64,000 nt of DNA, from contig CM060732.1 of the NCBI GenBank assembly GCA_030704615.1, forward strand, positions 48,467,053 through 48,531,052, given 5' to 3'. Position numbers and translations under genes: made by a program. This DNA is from Takakia lepidozioides (Eukaryota; Streptophyta; Takakiopsida; Takakiales; Takakiaceae). Positions 42,290-55,589 of the stretch are shown here, in pieces. Every line of letters begins with the position of its first letter. Within the stretch, counting starts at the first letter, position 1. The notes under the pieces were generated by a model, which did no database searches, was not told the origin of the DNA, and worked only from the letters and a program-made list of their open reading frames with translations.

Positions 42290-45200
42290 GTCAAAAGATT
42301 CCAGAAACCACAGTTTGTCGCAATTGGCACATGGCGTACTCTATGTAGTTCACAACTTCCACAACACTATCTTGTCTCCAGAGATAGCTGTATGAGAAAC
42401 CCATCAGTAGCAGTATTCCTACCACATGACGCCGCCGCATGAGCTGGTCAACTTCTTCAGACGAGAGGATGCCCTGAAACTTGGATTTTAATGTTTGCCT
42501 CTCCAGGAACCGCGAACGCATATATGTCTTAGCAGAAACTCTACGTACAGGGCCCGTCTGAAATGCATTGTCGTGCTCCATCTTCACCGATGCTTCCTGC
42601 CCATGTAATTTCCCTTAGTCAGTTTCCGGAATCAATCTCACCTTTTAGTGTAATATCGCTGCTAGCATATGAAGTAGATCTCAGTTGCCTGTAACCAGTA
42701 CTGGATAGAGGAACTTTGTAGTGCGCATGAGAACTTCCAAGAGAGAGATATGTAATCATATCAGAATTTGTTTCCCCTAAACCACCACCTAAATCACCTG
42801 CCTGTTTCAACGGCTGAAAGGCCAGGAAGAGAAGGATGGTAGGGAAGGTCAGATTGCACTCGGGGTTGTGCATTATAAAGGAAAGGCCTTTCGAGCTTGA
42901 TGGATTGATGGATAAGAGGTTGACAGAGAGAGTGAACACAGAACAGATTAGATCACACCTACAAGACAAAGAAAAAAATGTACAGAGTTTCTCAGGAGAC
43001 ACAGGATAATCTAAGGTTTTGACTCATCCAAAAGTAACCCAGATTGAGATAATGAGAGAAGGGAGTTTGCATGAAGATGGAGGAAAACCTTCTCGAACCC
43101 AGCAGCATTGTTGATGAGTATGGGCAACCTTTGACCAGTCGCCCAGTGTTCCCCATGAAGAAAATGGCCATGGTTTCGATCAGAGTTGTTAAGAAGAACA
43201 TCTAAGATACGAGTGTCGCTTAGTAGGCGTGTCATTGACATGCCCCAGTTAGCTGCAGGAATTTTCTTCAAAATTTGTGTCTTTCGGATGTAGAGGATGA
43301 ACGCTCCCTCCGAGTAGTGCTCGTTGTTCACACTCAATTCCCCCATGCAATAGGAAACCTGACATAACAGCCCCAGTGAATTTGATCATAATGATGTGTA
43401 TGCTCATAGTCTCTAGTTTCCCACAATCTAAGTACAAAGACCCTACTTGCTTCAGCGTTCTGTATGAAATAAAACTTCTCAACTTAGTTGAAGAAGCTGA
43501 CTTCTGTCAAGTTTAGATGGACATCACTGCAGGGTGGACATATCACCTTCCTTATTCCCAAAGCTTGGACTTTCTTTATCCCTCAAGGAGCTGATGTATA
43601 AGAACATCACCAATGGGGGGAGACTGCAGCCCTGGGCTCCTCCCTGGTCTGTATTGAAAAAAGTACAGAATTCTCCCCATCACTTAGATGTGCTGTTAGT
43701 TGGGTTGTCCAGTTTACCTCTGATCAGAAGCTCAAGCCTAAACTAAGACCATCACGGCAAGATAGTCTCATTTGTCTTTTGGCCTAGAAAGGAATCCTCC
43801 CCTAGACATAGTTTGACCTTATCCCTATTGTAATCTGGATCCGCCTTCATGAAATAGGTTGAAGATGAAGCCCTCAGAGCAGTCCACTCTGCAAAACACG
43901 ATTGGACATACAACCAACAACTCAATCTTACAAATATCTCTAATTTCAGTCACCTACTTTAATTTCTTGAACACCCCTCTAATTTCCAAATGAGGAACAA
44001 ATCATTGCAACAATATTGATAAAGTCCCACTCGAAGAGTGAGAGAGAAAGGGAGACAGTAAGATGGAGGGGTTCGTACTGGGGGCACGTAGTCCATGCCC
44101 AATATGAGATTAAGCTCATAGGCCACCAATTCCATCGATGCTCTATGCCAGCTATATGCATCACCTCTCACAACTGGCTTGAACAGTGCTTGTAACTGCG
44201 TTATTCCACCCTCAATCACAATGTTTGCTTATATCAGTGCAATTGATCTCCTGTTCAACCCCTGCCACCCTCCTCCTCTCTTGCTTTTTGTTCATTTTTT
44301 CTCAAGAGAAAGGGGCAGGACATCCAGATCAAACTTTATTAAAAAACCTCTTTACATAAACCAAGCACCTCTCTGTTAAGGAAATGAAAGTAGTTTCTGT
44401 CCGCTCAAACTGGGCGCGGGGTCGAGACTATGGCAACCAACATCTTATGAGTACATTCTTAAGTACCTTCTGCCCAGTTTTCTTGTCAAGCAGCTGGACC
44501 AGGAAGGTTTCATGCCGGGAGTGTCAACAGGGCATGTATTTATGACTTTGCCACTGGCCATCATGTCCACAAGTGTTCCATGCCGATTGTATACAATCGA
44601 ATCAGCATACCTAAGCCTCTCAAACCTGCACTACAAAAGAGAAGTTTGATAGATTTTGGAGATCAGTCAACTTGAACTTGCTTGTCATTCCAAAATATTA
44701 CTCTGAATCATCGGCCTGGTTAGGGATTCTTGTGAATAGCAGCATGCCACGAAATGCAATTCAGTTTTTTAGAAAGTAGCCATGTCTCTGTCATCCCAAT
44801 AGATTTTTTCACTACATAGAGTTCTATTGCACAGATGCACCCCAGCTAAAGGAAAACTGAGTTTAGTACTATAAGCTGCTCCTTGATGTCCACTGAGGCA
44901 TTCAGAGGTCAAATTGTGAACACTTAACTTGCGTTAGGATGTGACCTCTGGCAAAGGGATTATGTAGCCAGCAAACTATGACATATACTGATGAGAAAGT
45001 GGCATCCCTGAGAGAAGACTTTATGACATCCACAGGGACCCTGAGGGCTCATGGGAAACCACAGCAACAACAACGAGAGAAACACACACAGACAAAAGGA
45101 GGGGCTGGAGACAATGGAAGTGCATGCGAAGAATGAAAACCCTCCAACTACCAGTTAGAACTGACCTGAGCTCCTGTGCAGTTTCAAGAAGGAGCCTGTC

Positions 45201-47990
45201 CCACATAATTGTCGCTGTCGAGGGTTGACAGAAGGTCACTATTTCCAGAGCATAGAACAGATGTCTGCACTGGGACCACAGCAGATTTCTGAGCTGGGTC
45301 AGATTTCATGTTGCTTCTGGTGCGTGAGAGAGCCCTAGGTTGAGCAATTCCACATACAAGTGTACCAGGCTGGGTGATGGCTTGCTTCCGTACAAATGTT
45401 CCAGTTCTCGCACCCTCCAGGCTTAGTGGACCCCTTCCATTTGGGAACAGGCAGTCCTTGCGCTCAAATTCTGCAGTATCATGTGGCAAGTCCTATAACA
45501 TATCAGAATTACACTCTCAAAAGTCTCTGCCAACACCAATCACACAAGCTTTTCATTGGAGATCAAACCAGTTCTTTGAAGGTATGGGGATTACAATCCC
45601 CAGAGATCCAATTACCGTCCATGTGACTGGTAATTCACTAACCTCATAGAGTCACAACCCAGATTGCAGATTGGTGCGCTTATCGTCCATCGCCATTGAG
45701 GCTACTTGACTGATGAAAACTAAAATCCTGTAATGTGGGTGACTGACTATGGCCGGAAGTTCAATTCACGCGGCCAACGTAGGGAGACCAAATCTTTCTT
45801 AGGCATCTCCACCCGGTGTTCATCTTGCCGGGACCAGAAGGAACTACATCAGGTCAAGTTTGTCCATACATTGAATAGAATAGATGGGCAGGCGCTCGTC
45901 TGGCAACAAAACGAGACTCAGAGAACATCGTGGGATTGTTGGCTGTTAACGGACATCATCGCACAGTGCTTGGAGAACTTTCCACAAGCAATGGCGAAAT
46001 GCAATCAAGCCTGTCTACAAACACTTGAAATCAAGTCAAATTCGTGGCTAATTTTGACCATTTTAAATATACGATCCGACTCGCGGAGATTTGCAGCAAA
46101 TCCTGGCAGTTGTCACCATGAAATTCCATCACCTCCTCTGCCCATAATCCATCTGTAAAAGTATTGTAATCAATACAAAGTTTGGCCTGCTGTAAAATTA
46201 AACAGCTCCCACCTCCGTTCAGGCTTTCTTCACTGCCATCTTCATGGGTAGAAATGGAATCTATGTCCAAAGTCTCAAGGGCCCTTTCCTCTCCAGAGAA
46301 TGTATCACCCTCTCCCAAGCCTGCAAGCCTCTCTCTCTTTTCCTCACCATCCTCTTTCCTGATATTTTTCTTCTCAATTCCTCTTCTTCTCGGATCTCAT
46401 CCAGCCGCTGCAACCTGATTTAGCAGCCAAATGCAGCAACACTGCAACACTTAGCAGTGTGAGTGTTTAAAGGATGACGTAAGTTGTTGCAGAGATCCAC
46501 TCAAATAAGTGGACTATCTTTGAGCCCTTGTGGTGAAAAGGAGAGAGAGAGTCCACGTATGTTTCTCTCTATGTTGCCATCCAAACGGGACAGTTTGAAA
46601 ATCCGAAGGTAACACATTCACAATACATCATATACTCAGCTACGTTCTTGTCTCTACTATTTGAGTTAATTTTCTGTTAAAAACACCTTCAGTAAGGCGA
46701 GTGAGTCTCAGCGAGAATTGCTCACCTGACAAGTTTCTCCAACTTTTTAACCTCAATCCGTGCTGCTTGTGCCTTTGCATTGAGAAACTGTACAGTCTCT
46801 GCCAGTAGCTCCTGGAGTTCAGGGCCGTTTCTGGTCAGAGACAAGTGGACAGAGGTGGATACTACAATTGTGGTTATGTTCCTAATTCTTTCCCAGGATA
46901 GTGTGGGAGAGTTGCTGAGATGTGAAGTGGACCTTGCGGAGTTCTGATTTGCTTGCACATTTATATCTTATTTGATTTAACTGGTCAGGCCCGAAATGGC
47001 TGCTCTGACGCTCCTGAGAACCTTTGATTGCAAATTAGCATTGGTGGTCAAATTACCCTAATCTACATCTGGCCAAATTTGATTTTCCTCTTGCGCATGA
47101 ATACAAGCTACTGCGAAAGCTTACTTCGAAATGGCGCATCTTCTCATTCATTTGCTCATTCTGTTGCTGAATACATCCAATGTTCGACAAAATGGTTGCA
47201 ACTCTGGATCCGACAGCTTAGTAGGTGTCCCATTTCTGTCAAACTGCATTCTGAAAGGCACAGCCGTCCCTTTCCCCACCTTTTCAACAGCTTCCGATGG
47301 CGCCTCTTGGCTCGCTTGCAATTCCGCACCGAGCCCACCATCGTTCTCATCAACTACCACTGGATCTCCACTCAATAGCACCTTAACGCTTCGCGAAGTC
47401 TCACGGATACCGAAACTCTCACCTTTATTGCCTTCCTTCGGATAAAATCTCACTGGCAGCTTAGGGCCACTCTGTAATCTCCTGCTTAGCGAGTCACCAA
47501 ATTTTGTAGCCCCAGTCCTGCTCACACGAGCAGAGGAAGGGAGGTAGTTGGAAGACCTCCCGTTGGACAGCTCTGATCCCCAATCAGACAAAACTTGAGT
47601 AGACAATTGTTCTGAGGAATCTGCAGTCTGACGGCTTGGAGTACCGTGCCTGAAATTCGAAGAGAAAGGACATGAATCTCGACGTTGTCGATTTCTGGAA
47701 CACCCTAACCCACCAGTGCATCGGGCTGATCTAATACCAGGCGTTGCACCCACTTCATGACAAGCTGTTGCTGAAGAAGGCGTGGGTGACCTGCAGCTCA
47801 CTTGATGGTAGATATGTGTGGCAGGTGTGAAGGAGACTGGACAGAGAGAGGGATTATGACGCGAGGCGTGGCTGGGGCTCATTGTGAGGGAGGAGAGAGA
47901 GACAAGCAGTTTCCTTGCACTGCCCAAACTGCCGCCATAGCTCAAGCTCTCGGCCACCAACGACATAACGGCCTCATGGGTTCTGAACAA
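42290..47990 (-). CDS. multi-exon gene with a kinase-like C-terminal region, unidentified family
   Basis: Probable exons on the minus strand: ~47150-47990 (Ser-rich, disordered; VPFRMQFDRNGTPT), 46726-~46831 (coiled coil: PELQELLAETVQFLNAKAQA, ending LVRTC-like donor CAG|GTGAGC), ~46200-46310 (IDSISTHEDGSEESLNGG), ~45190-45489 (GPLSLEGARTGTFVRKQ, QPRALSRTRSNMKSDP), ~44470-44624 (LRYADSIVYNRHGTLVDMMA), 44079-~44225 (LFKPVVRGDAYSWHRASMEL, VAYELNLILGMDYVPP), 43089-43358 (NEHYSEGAFILYIRKTQILK, LSDTRILDVLLNNSDRNHGH, FLHGEHW, LINNAAGF) and ~42410-42596 (MEHDNAFQTGPVRRVSAKTY, FLERQTLKSKF). The NSDRNH and following LINNAAGF resemble the catalytic loop and metal site of FAM20/PI3K-like kinases, but the metal-binding Asp position is Asn here. 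Exon borders are partly guesses and the first exon may belong to another gene; in it the last ~25 codons read better in a second frame. Confidence 0.5.
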
Positions 47991-48029
47991 GCATCATCCT
48001 CACCTTTGAACGACCCTCTGGCGATGTAG

Positions 48030-49419
48030 CTACCAGTCATTCATCCGAAGGCTCTCTCTCTCTCTCACAAAGGTGCTTGTGTACATATAGCAAACAGCTA
48101 AAGGGTAGCATATGTCATTGCAAACACTACTTACTTTGTACTCGCTCCTTCATGGTGCTTGCTTTCGTGAATTGAGATTATTTGTAGACGTTGAAATGAA
48201 ACGTTTATGATCGGTGACGAGTTGATGTTTCATCAGTGATGTCAAACAGAGAAATGAAATTTGCTGGAAGCTCAAAGAGCTTGTGGGACAAGAGGAAGAA
48301 AGATACACAATGAGAAAGAGCCCACAAACAGCCCAAAAGCAACTAAAGCTCGAGCGATTGTCTAAGAGTCAATGCTTCATGCATGTAAGCTGCCAAGCAT
48401 TTAATGGAAGACTTCCATGATAGATTGGGTCCATCCTCTGAATAGACAGCTGAATCGGATTGCAGTTTCATGAGCCAATATTCAAATGTGAACATGGAGG
48501 TGACTCATGGTTAGTTGACGACCCTTTCACATCTGCAGACAACATATTCCCCGCTGCACCCTGGCCTCTCTTACTTAGCTTGGTTGAGCTCACATGACGT
48601 TGTACTGCATAGGCATCAGATCATCATTGGGCTGAGACCTTTGTTCAAGTACACTGTCTCGAGCTTTGAATCATGTGGACAGAATCATGTGCTCCGAGTT
48701 TCCTGCCTGATCGCTAGACACATTCAATGCCTGCAACCCCATGTGACAATGCAAGGTTTTGTTGAATTACTGTGGTGGTTGTGTTGAGAAGATCCCATCC
48801 CCAAGGGTGCCTAGCTGTCCAGTTACTCAGATATTGAGAGCTTTGAGAGCCCGTTGTTGCTTCTCGAGCAAGCTGGCGAATGGGACTTGGTCGAGTTTTG
48901 GCCTGTGTTTTGGCATTTGCCGATTGCCCAGGAGGAAGCCTCTGCCTTATGCTCTTGCAGCTCCTTAGCAACAAAAGATGATGTTGCTTTATGGGTCTTG
49001 ACCAGGAGAAATCTGTCGATGGATGCTAGTAGGAAGGGGTGTGTTTGTGGACAATTATGCAGGAAGTCTTCTGCAGGCCTGATTTTTCCCCTGATTTTCC
49101 ACGTCTGTCTGTAAGGAGGCCTGAGAGAGCTCCTATGTCTTTGAGCGGCCCCACATCACTCTCAAGCTTGGGTAAGTGTATAGACATCGTATCGGTGGTC
49201 TGGGCATTGAGCTGTTTCAACAAACTACTTGTTGTTCTATGTGCGCCACCTGTAACTGTTATCAATGTGATGGCACAGGTTCCCAAACGTAGAATCATTG
49301 TGTTCTAAGCCAGGGAGGGGACGGCAAGACTGCCTTCTGCATCCTCTTTACATTTTGCTAACGTTTATTGCTTTCCCTACTTTACAACTTTTTGCTTCAC
49401 CTATCTATATAATGAACAA
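48030..49419. other. intergenic, no gene recognised
   Basis: Between the start of the kinase-like gene and the stop codon of the nucleotidyltransferase gene. A CT run (48052-48068) is the only simple repeat. It should hold the promoter of the former and the 3' end of the latter. Confidence 0.4.
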
Positions 49420-52400
49420 CTATCCTGAAGGAGAAGGGTCTCCTCTGCCAGCTTTCAGTCTCAGCTGTGTTGATGAGAGATCTGAGTGAAAGAGGTCAAC
49501 GGGAATTGCTTGGAACATGCCTCTGACTTCAGCAGGAATCTCTATGTCCGATAAAACCTGCACCCCAAGCTCCTCTAAAGACTACATCCATAGCATAAAG
49601 TGCTGCATAAGGTCCTGATTCTATGGCTGATCAACTTTATTCTTCAAGGGAACTCCCAGCGCTGGAACATGCCTTTTGAAATGATAGTGACCACCATTTG
49701 CTCAGAAACAAACCTTCTTTCCTCTCCTACCTCTCTCGCTGTCAGAACCAAGTACGAGATTGTGAAATTCTTTCACAGTGATGTCACCAAGCTCCTCCCC
49801 TTTCTCTCTGGGCAACATTTCATAAAGCACCATTTCATTTCATTTCTCTGGGCAACATTTGGATATTTGGACAAGTTTACTTATGCATGTCTCAAGTCTG
49901 CTGAAAGCATGTTGTTGGTCAGTTATTTGCTCTAGGAAGTGACAACTCTGGGAAAAGTGAGATAAAGAAGTGGATGTCATACCTTGAATCTGTCATCCAC
50001 TTTCCGTCCTGCTACCAGGAAGTCACAGCCTAGTTGGTGAATCCCCAGCAACACCTCCATCATTCGTATCTTACTCTCTCCATAGTACTTCGGCTGCCAA
50101 AAGGAAAAAAACCTTGACATCTATAGATGTTGTGTCTTTGAGACCCTAAATCTCCAACCTTTTCCCTCTCCCTCCTTTCTCATGTCTCCATTTTGTTTCA
50201 CATTCTTTTTCCCCTGACTTACTAACAACAATTAGGTGTATGGTCCCACAGTATAAAACCTAGCGATCAAAGACTATGGATCAAAGAGACTTACATTTAT
50301 TAGTCGAATGGCTGTATCCACACCAACAACAAACGTGCTGTCTGGGAATAGCTCTGCCTTCTTGTAGAAGTATGGCTGGTTTGTCAACACCACATTCTTC
50401 CCTGCTAACCATCAACCAAAAGGTATCCATGATTCGCACTCATTTTACAAAGCAATTTGATTTCCAAATATAATCTGTAACCAGTCCACCCAAGTAGCCT
50501 AGTGAGCATCTTAGGTTCAATCTGCACATCAAATAATGAGCTCCCATCTCTCTTTTTTAAGGTCATGGTTAATTGCCAGATTGTAGTTTCTGTCGCAATG
50601 CTGGCCCAAGTAAGACTCATCAAAACTCTCCAAGAAACATTTCCATCATAAAAAGTTAGCATAGGAGGAAAGGCACCTGTGTCGTGAAACTGTCTCACTC
50701 GGTCTTTCACATCACCCAGGGTCAATGGGGGCTTGTCGGCATTGATTGCTGAAAGCTCAAAGCAGGGAATTCCATCCTCCCGAAGGCTGGAAAACCAAAG
50801 AAACTCTCCTGTGAGCTATGACAGCTAAAATCAGTCACACCTAGCTAATGAAAAAGAAGATGTCTTCATCATTCTGCCAATTCACACTATATTTTAGTGC
50901 CGAGGTTCTCGTCTCTTTGTGGAGCACTTGCATCTTTTGTCATTTGGACATCTGGGAGTTAAAAGCAAAAGGATTGTTTTACTAGTGTCAGTATAGACCA
51001 GCTTATTGCTGGGTGACAGAGACTAACATGACATGACCCATCAGACAGTTCTTCCTGAAACTACATGGAAGATAGGTGGCAACCTGCAAGCGGAATCCAA
51101 GAGCTTGATGTGGCCATCATGCAATGGATTGAATGAGCCAGACAAGACCACCCTCCTTCCACCTATATCGGGTGACAATTTACTGCCTGCGTAGATTCAG
51201 CACAAAGTAAAACAGTCAAATCTGTGACATTTGAAGTATACAAGAAGGGGGGACTGACACAACATTACATCTATATTTGACTGATACATTTGCAACATGG
51301 TTCTTACCTGGAAAGGAAATCATGCAAATTTGGCCGTTGAGCAACTGCTCTAGCTGCTCCTCTTCACTGTAAGACCACCTTGTCTCTGCCAACCTTTCAC
51401 TACCTTCCTTGAGCTCCAAGGGAAGTTCAATAGAAACCCCACACACATCTGCCAGCGTCTGCAAGATCTCACCATAATCAAAGCTGAGAAGGTGGACATG
51501 GAGCCTCCTAACGGGAATAAACTTGCCAGGTAATAAACTCGCCACAGAGAATCCTACTTTCTTGTTACCATGTCCCATGGCCCTCATGGTCATGTGGTCA
51601 TCATAAGTGTCTTTCTCTTGTCCCATAAGCTCTTTTGAGCACTGTCTATTGGTGACCTAAAATAGACACTCCTGAGACCAGGTACAGCTTGATTCTGTGG
51701 AAGATCCTTCATTGCAAACAAAGCAACCATCCTTGTGACAATCAGGTCTCTGCTTGTTATCAAGGTGATATTCTCAAGTCTGAAGACAACGGTTAATAGG
51801 GTGTAGACCAACAACAAGTACCAACCAATTGGGGTTCAATGACTTGTCCATCATAAGACAGTAGCCTGTGAGGAGAAAGCATTCTCAATATATACTCATC
51901 CATCCCTTGCTATACTGACAGATAAACTCCACAGAAAAAGTAGAAATGAGAGTGAAAGTGAGATACTAATGGGGGAGAAGCGAGGGAAAATAGCCAGAAG
52001 AGGCCACCTGCCTTTATGACTACACGGCTTGTCACAAGGTCTTCTCCTACTCGATCTCGGAAACCCTGTAGGCACCACATAACACACAAAATATAACTTT
52101 CTGTGTGTTCAATTCATAAAGTGCATATGTATTCTTCTGTTGTAGAGCTCTTCAAGGCAGCCTTGTGGCCATAGACAGATAAGATTGTACTCATAAGACG
52201 TTGTTTGCCGTAGCCTTGTGGCCATTGACCCCGCCCGCGTCTCCCTTTCCTCTCTGCTTCAAATTCCAGTCTAGTGCCGAGAGTGGGTAGACCCTTGAGG
52301 TCATCCAAGATGTCCTCCCCCATGTCACAGACTGGAAACAAGTTCAGGGAAGTTTTCTGCCTAACTTCATTTTCATCAGACAATCTCATGGCAACAGACA

Positions 52401-55400
52401 TGGCTGAGGACACTACAGCCTCTAAGTCAGATTTATCCAGCAGGGTCAAGACTTGTGGATCCAGGTCCAGGTCCTTGAGGATCTCTTCTACTCTCTTCTG
52501 CCAGGACTTAGCCTGTTTGACAGGGCGGTCCTGTTTCCAAGATATAGAGTCGATTAACTTAGGATATCTGGTGTTGGGCATATGTTGCAGCTGACCCCAC
52601 CATCTGACCTTGAATTCATCTCGTCGGGAGCTTAAGGACGGAATGCCAAACTCACCCCGAACAGCCACATTGGCTGTTTTGGAGCATGCTGACATACACT
52701 CCTTAAGCACCCCCACTTGAATGGATTCTAGAGACTTAGCCTGGTTGGAGTTATCAACCCATATAGCAGATCCGTACTCCAAGGCAGGTCTAATAACGCG
52801 ACAAAGCATGGTTTTCTTAACCTCAGAGTTGACCCCTCTGCAGTGGAAAAATTTAGTGAGCCCCAGAGCTTTGCCCTTGCCAGTTTGAACAACTTTCCGG
52901 ATATGTGCATCCCAATTACAATTGGAGGAGAACTCAACGCCCAGGTAGGTGTAGGAAGGGAGGACCGGGATCTCTTGGCTACCCCACTGCCACTTAAGAT
53001 CACTTCCTCCCTCTCCTCTGTCGTTGAATGCTACCACTGCATATTCTAAAGAGGGAAAGGCCCCAAGCTTTCCAACTAAATCCAATGCACTACCTTACCT
53101 GAAGCAAAGCGCTTCAGGTCGAAACAAACAAGGACACGAGGTCACAAGGCCGGCATTTAGTCACAGAGACATTAATGTACTCCCGTTTCAAGTCCACCCA
53201 ATGTCAATAGGCTTCCTAGAGGACAGGGAGACAGATAAGAGAAAGAAGGGGAGGAGGCAGAGAATCTTCACGTTCAGAAAGATGTGGAATCGTGACCCCT
53301 TGTTGTAACAAAGCAAAACAATGATTGAGCTTCCTGCCACATTAAGAATATCTAAATAATAATAGGCCAATTTATTACAAAGGGAGAATTGCTCACCTTT
53401 GCCAAGGTGAGATCATAGTGCCACAGTCCTGACTGTGTTCGAGCTGACACATGACACCTTCATGTAAACACATCACCCCACCCGACACTCAATACCAAGA
53501 CCTACCTACCGTAACAAGTCAAAGTCAATTGAGACATTACTGCCGGTTGTAGGACTCCCTCTGCTTCAGTCATGAAGCAAGGGTAAGCATATGCAGATCG
53601 CCCAAGATTCTCAAGGTGGCATATTGAAGCATCCCAGGACCTCCCAAGACTTGTGATCATTTTCTATACAAATACCAAGCATCTTGGCACCAGTCCATGA
53701 ACAGATCTACTGCTGAAAACACTACCACCCTTTATCGTACTTTTCCTTCGGCAGATGCATCCTCTATGTTTCATGATCCTGTGGTTGGGAGCCCAAAGAG
53801 TACAGAAACAGACCTGTGGTCTCCACGCTTAAGAGGGACAGATGCCAAGGAACCAGTGAAGCCAATCCCTGCTACTGGCATACCTGCTCACCAGCCCCCC
53901 GTTCACAATAAATACATATCCATCGCCTGCCCAGCTTCTCTTCACTCAAGAGAATGTCACATGTTCAATCACTGCTGCATCTGGTCATGAAGCACAGCAT
54001 TGTGTTGCTGTGAATTTTATCAGCAGCATCCAAGCAGATTGCAACTTTAGTTCTCTGAATGCACTCAGTAACATGAAACCTGGAAGAAGGGCTATGGATA
54101 CTTCTGCGGCATTCCATAACAACAGAAATAGCCTGAGTGATAAATGCAGGCAAGTGCACCACCTGAAAAGGTGCTCTACACATCTTTCATGTGTCTTGTG
54201 TCACAATCATTTGCAATCATTACAACTCCATAAGCATATCACTCCAAGTTGTAAACTAACCGTGTCTGCCAGCTATATACATTGGAGTCATCATCAAGGA
54301 ACCGGGAGACAGAATCAGCAAGGTGGGCTCTAATACTCTGAATAAGGTCAACATCATCCAAAGGACAGTGGACCCAAATTAACCCCCCAAAAGGAAAGAT
54401 CCAATCCCTCTAGGCTCAATTCCCATTGCAACAAATCACCACCCTGCTGCCAGTGTACAAAGGCACGACAAAGGAGGAAAACCTCTGTCAAGCGAAGGGA
54501 AAATTTATCACAGACCTGGCATTGAGAGTTTAAGAGCCCGGTTATAAGCCGCCATTGCAATTTCCTCAGCTGTTTCCCGACATACAAATTGCGTTGGGGC
54601 CTACCATAACCACCCCATGAACCCACTAGCTGAGATCAAGTTTGAGCATTGCATCGCAAGGTGCCGGGACCTGTAAGAGAGACATACAAGGATAGCAAAG
54701 CCTCTGGCGGGTAAGCCCAGTACTTAGGGTTCAAATGCACGTTATGTTGGGGGTCACTATGTGGTCTACCAAGCTCCAAGGCGGTTCATCTACTGCTGCG
54801 GGTTGACCCTTGAGAAGTCCCAATACGTGCATCCCAGCAATCATCTTTTCATCTTCTTTAATTGATGCAATGAAAGTCTACATAACAAAGCAGGAGCAGA
54901 GAAGTTGACAAGTTATTGCCTAGTTTCCAGACGCAAACCGTTGCACCTCGCATGTTTACCCCAAAAAATTATCCCAAACTTTGATGCATTTCCCCACAAA
55001 AATGCAGATGTGCATAGCCTACATTTTAGCAAATAAGGACATGTCATGAGGTCGAAGGTTAACTCCCTTCAACAAATTCTACAGTGCAGAGATCCGCAAG
55101 TGAAAGCGCTGAGAACCACAGGTGATCCTGTCAAGAATTAAGCTTTTCTGGTGCAAGGTAGCGATCTTGGATTGCACAAGCAGATTTAACAACATGAAAT
55201 CGCATGGTCTTGGATTGATTCTTAAATCACACCTTTCCCAACAGCTGCACCATCGAAGCTCGGGAGTAAGGGACGGTGGCCTCTAGAACTGTGCCTGAAG
55301 CTCGCGGAACTGACAACAGCCAACCTAGTGCCTTTCACCCCGAAAACCATCGAAGCCTGGTCTCAGCTTTCTACAATTTCAGCACAAGAGAGGATGCGAT

Positions 55401-55589
55401 TTCTGGCGCAGCAAAAAAATTCCCTTGCATCTAAAAGGGCAAAGTTTTCTTCAGAAATGAACATGCAACACAATTGAATGGCATAAAGAAGCGAGGTGCT
55501 ACCTGAGATGCACCACCAGAGAGGTAGAGGACAGCGTGAGTTGGTGAGGCATGAATGGCTTCTATCACGGCCCTCACTACCGTCTCCAT
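49420..55589 (-). CDS. CinA-like / nucleotidyltransferase fusion protein (399 aa, 12 exons)
   Basis: Exons: 55589-55503, 55331-55233, 54600-54516, 53883-53814, 53457-53397, 52065-52012, 51458-51308, 51186-51084, 50786-50677, 50401-50295, 50093-49983, 49581-49420. They sum to 1200 nt with every phase matching: 399 residues plus TAG. The N-terminal half (METVVRAVIEAIHASPTHAV, LYLSGGASQALGWLLSVP, GFTGSLASVPLKRGDHR) resembles the CinA/PncC amidase fold. After EEEQLEQLLNGQI comes a nucleotidyltransferase domain with LSGSFNPLHDGHIKLLD (the HxGH-type nucleotide site), FELSAINADKPPL, NQPYFYKKAELFPDSTFVVG and DLSSTQLR. The order and length match the plant nucleotidylyl transferase superfamily protein typified by Arabidopsis At2g01220 (from memory). 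Likely cytosolic nucleotide metabolism; the substrate is unknown. Intron 6 needs a GC donor. A LINE fragment lies in intron 5. Intact. Confidence 0.93.
52114..53085 (-). mobile_element. LINE-type retrotransposon 3' fragment, open
   Basis: 323 open codons from ~53085 to TGA at 52114: the part of a LINE reverse transcriptase after the catalytic motif (LPSYTYLGVEFSSNCNWDAH, KTMLCRVIRPALEYGSAIWV) followed by a C-terminal region (EFGIPSLSSRRDEFKVRWWG, HMPNTRYPKLIDSI). The catalytic (Y/F)xDD part and endonuclease are absent, so it is 5'-truncated as usual for LINEs. It sits in intron 5 of the nucleotidyltransferase gene, in the same orientation, ending about 50 nt before the acceptor of exon 6. The absence of stops suggests a recent insertion. 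Confidence 0.85.

Noticed and set aside
47148-47990. 280-codon frame as a stand-alone gene
   Set aside because: It is Ser-rich with no domain, ends in a frame that conflicts with a better coiled-coil-like reading, and lies just upstream of other same-strand exons; kept only as a possible first exon.
51459-51626. Extension of exon 7 of the nucleotidyltransferase gene to the left end of its open frame
   Set aside because: The acceptor at 51459 gives residues that match the family length exactly; the upstream open part adds unrelated sequence.
53965-54340. Open minus-strand stretches (e.g. TECIQRTKVAICLDAADK; DDVDLIQSIRAHLADSVS) that look exon-like
   Set aside because: They fall in intron 3 of the nucleotidyltransferase gene, whose flanking exons join in phase to a complete protein without them.
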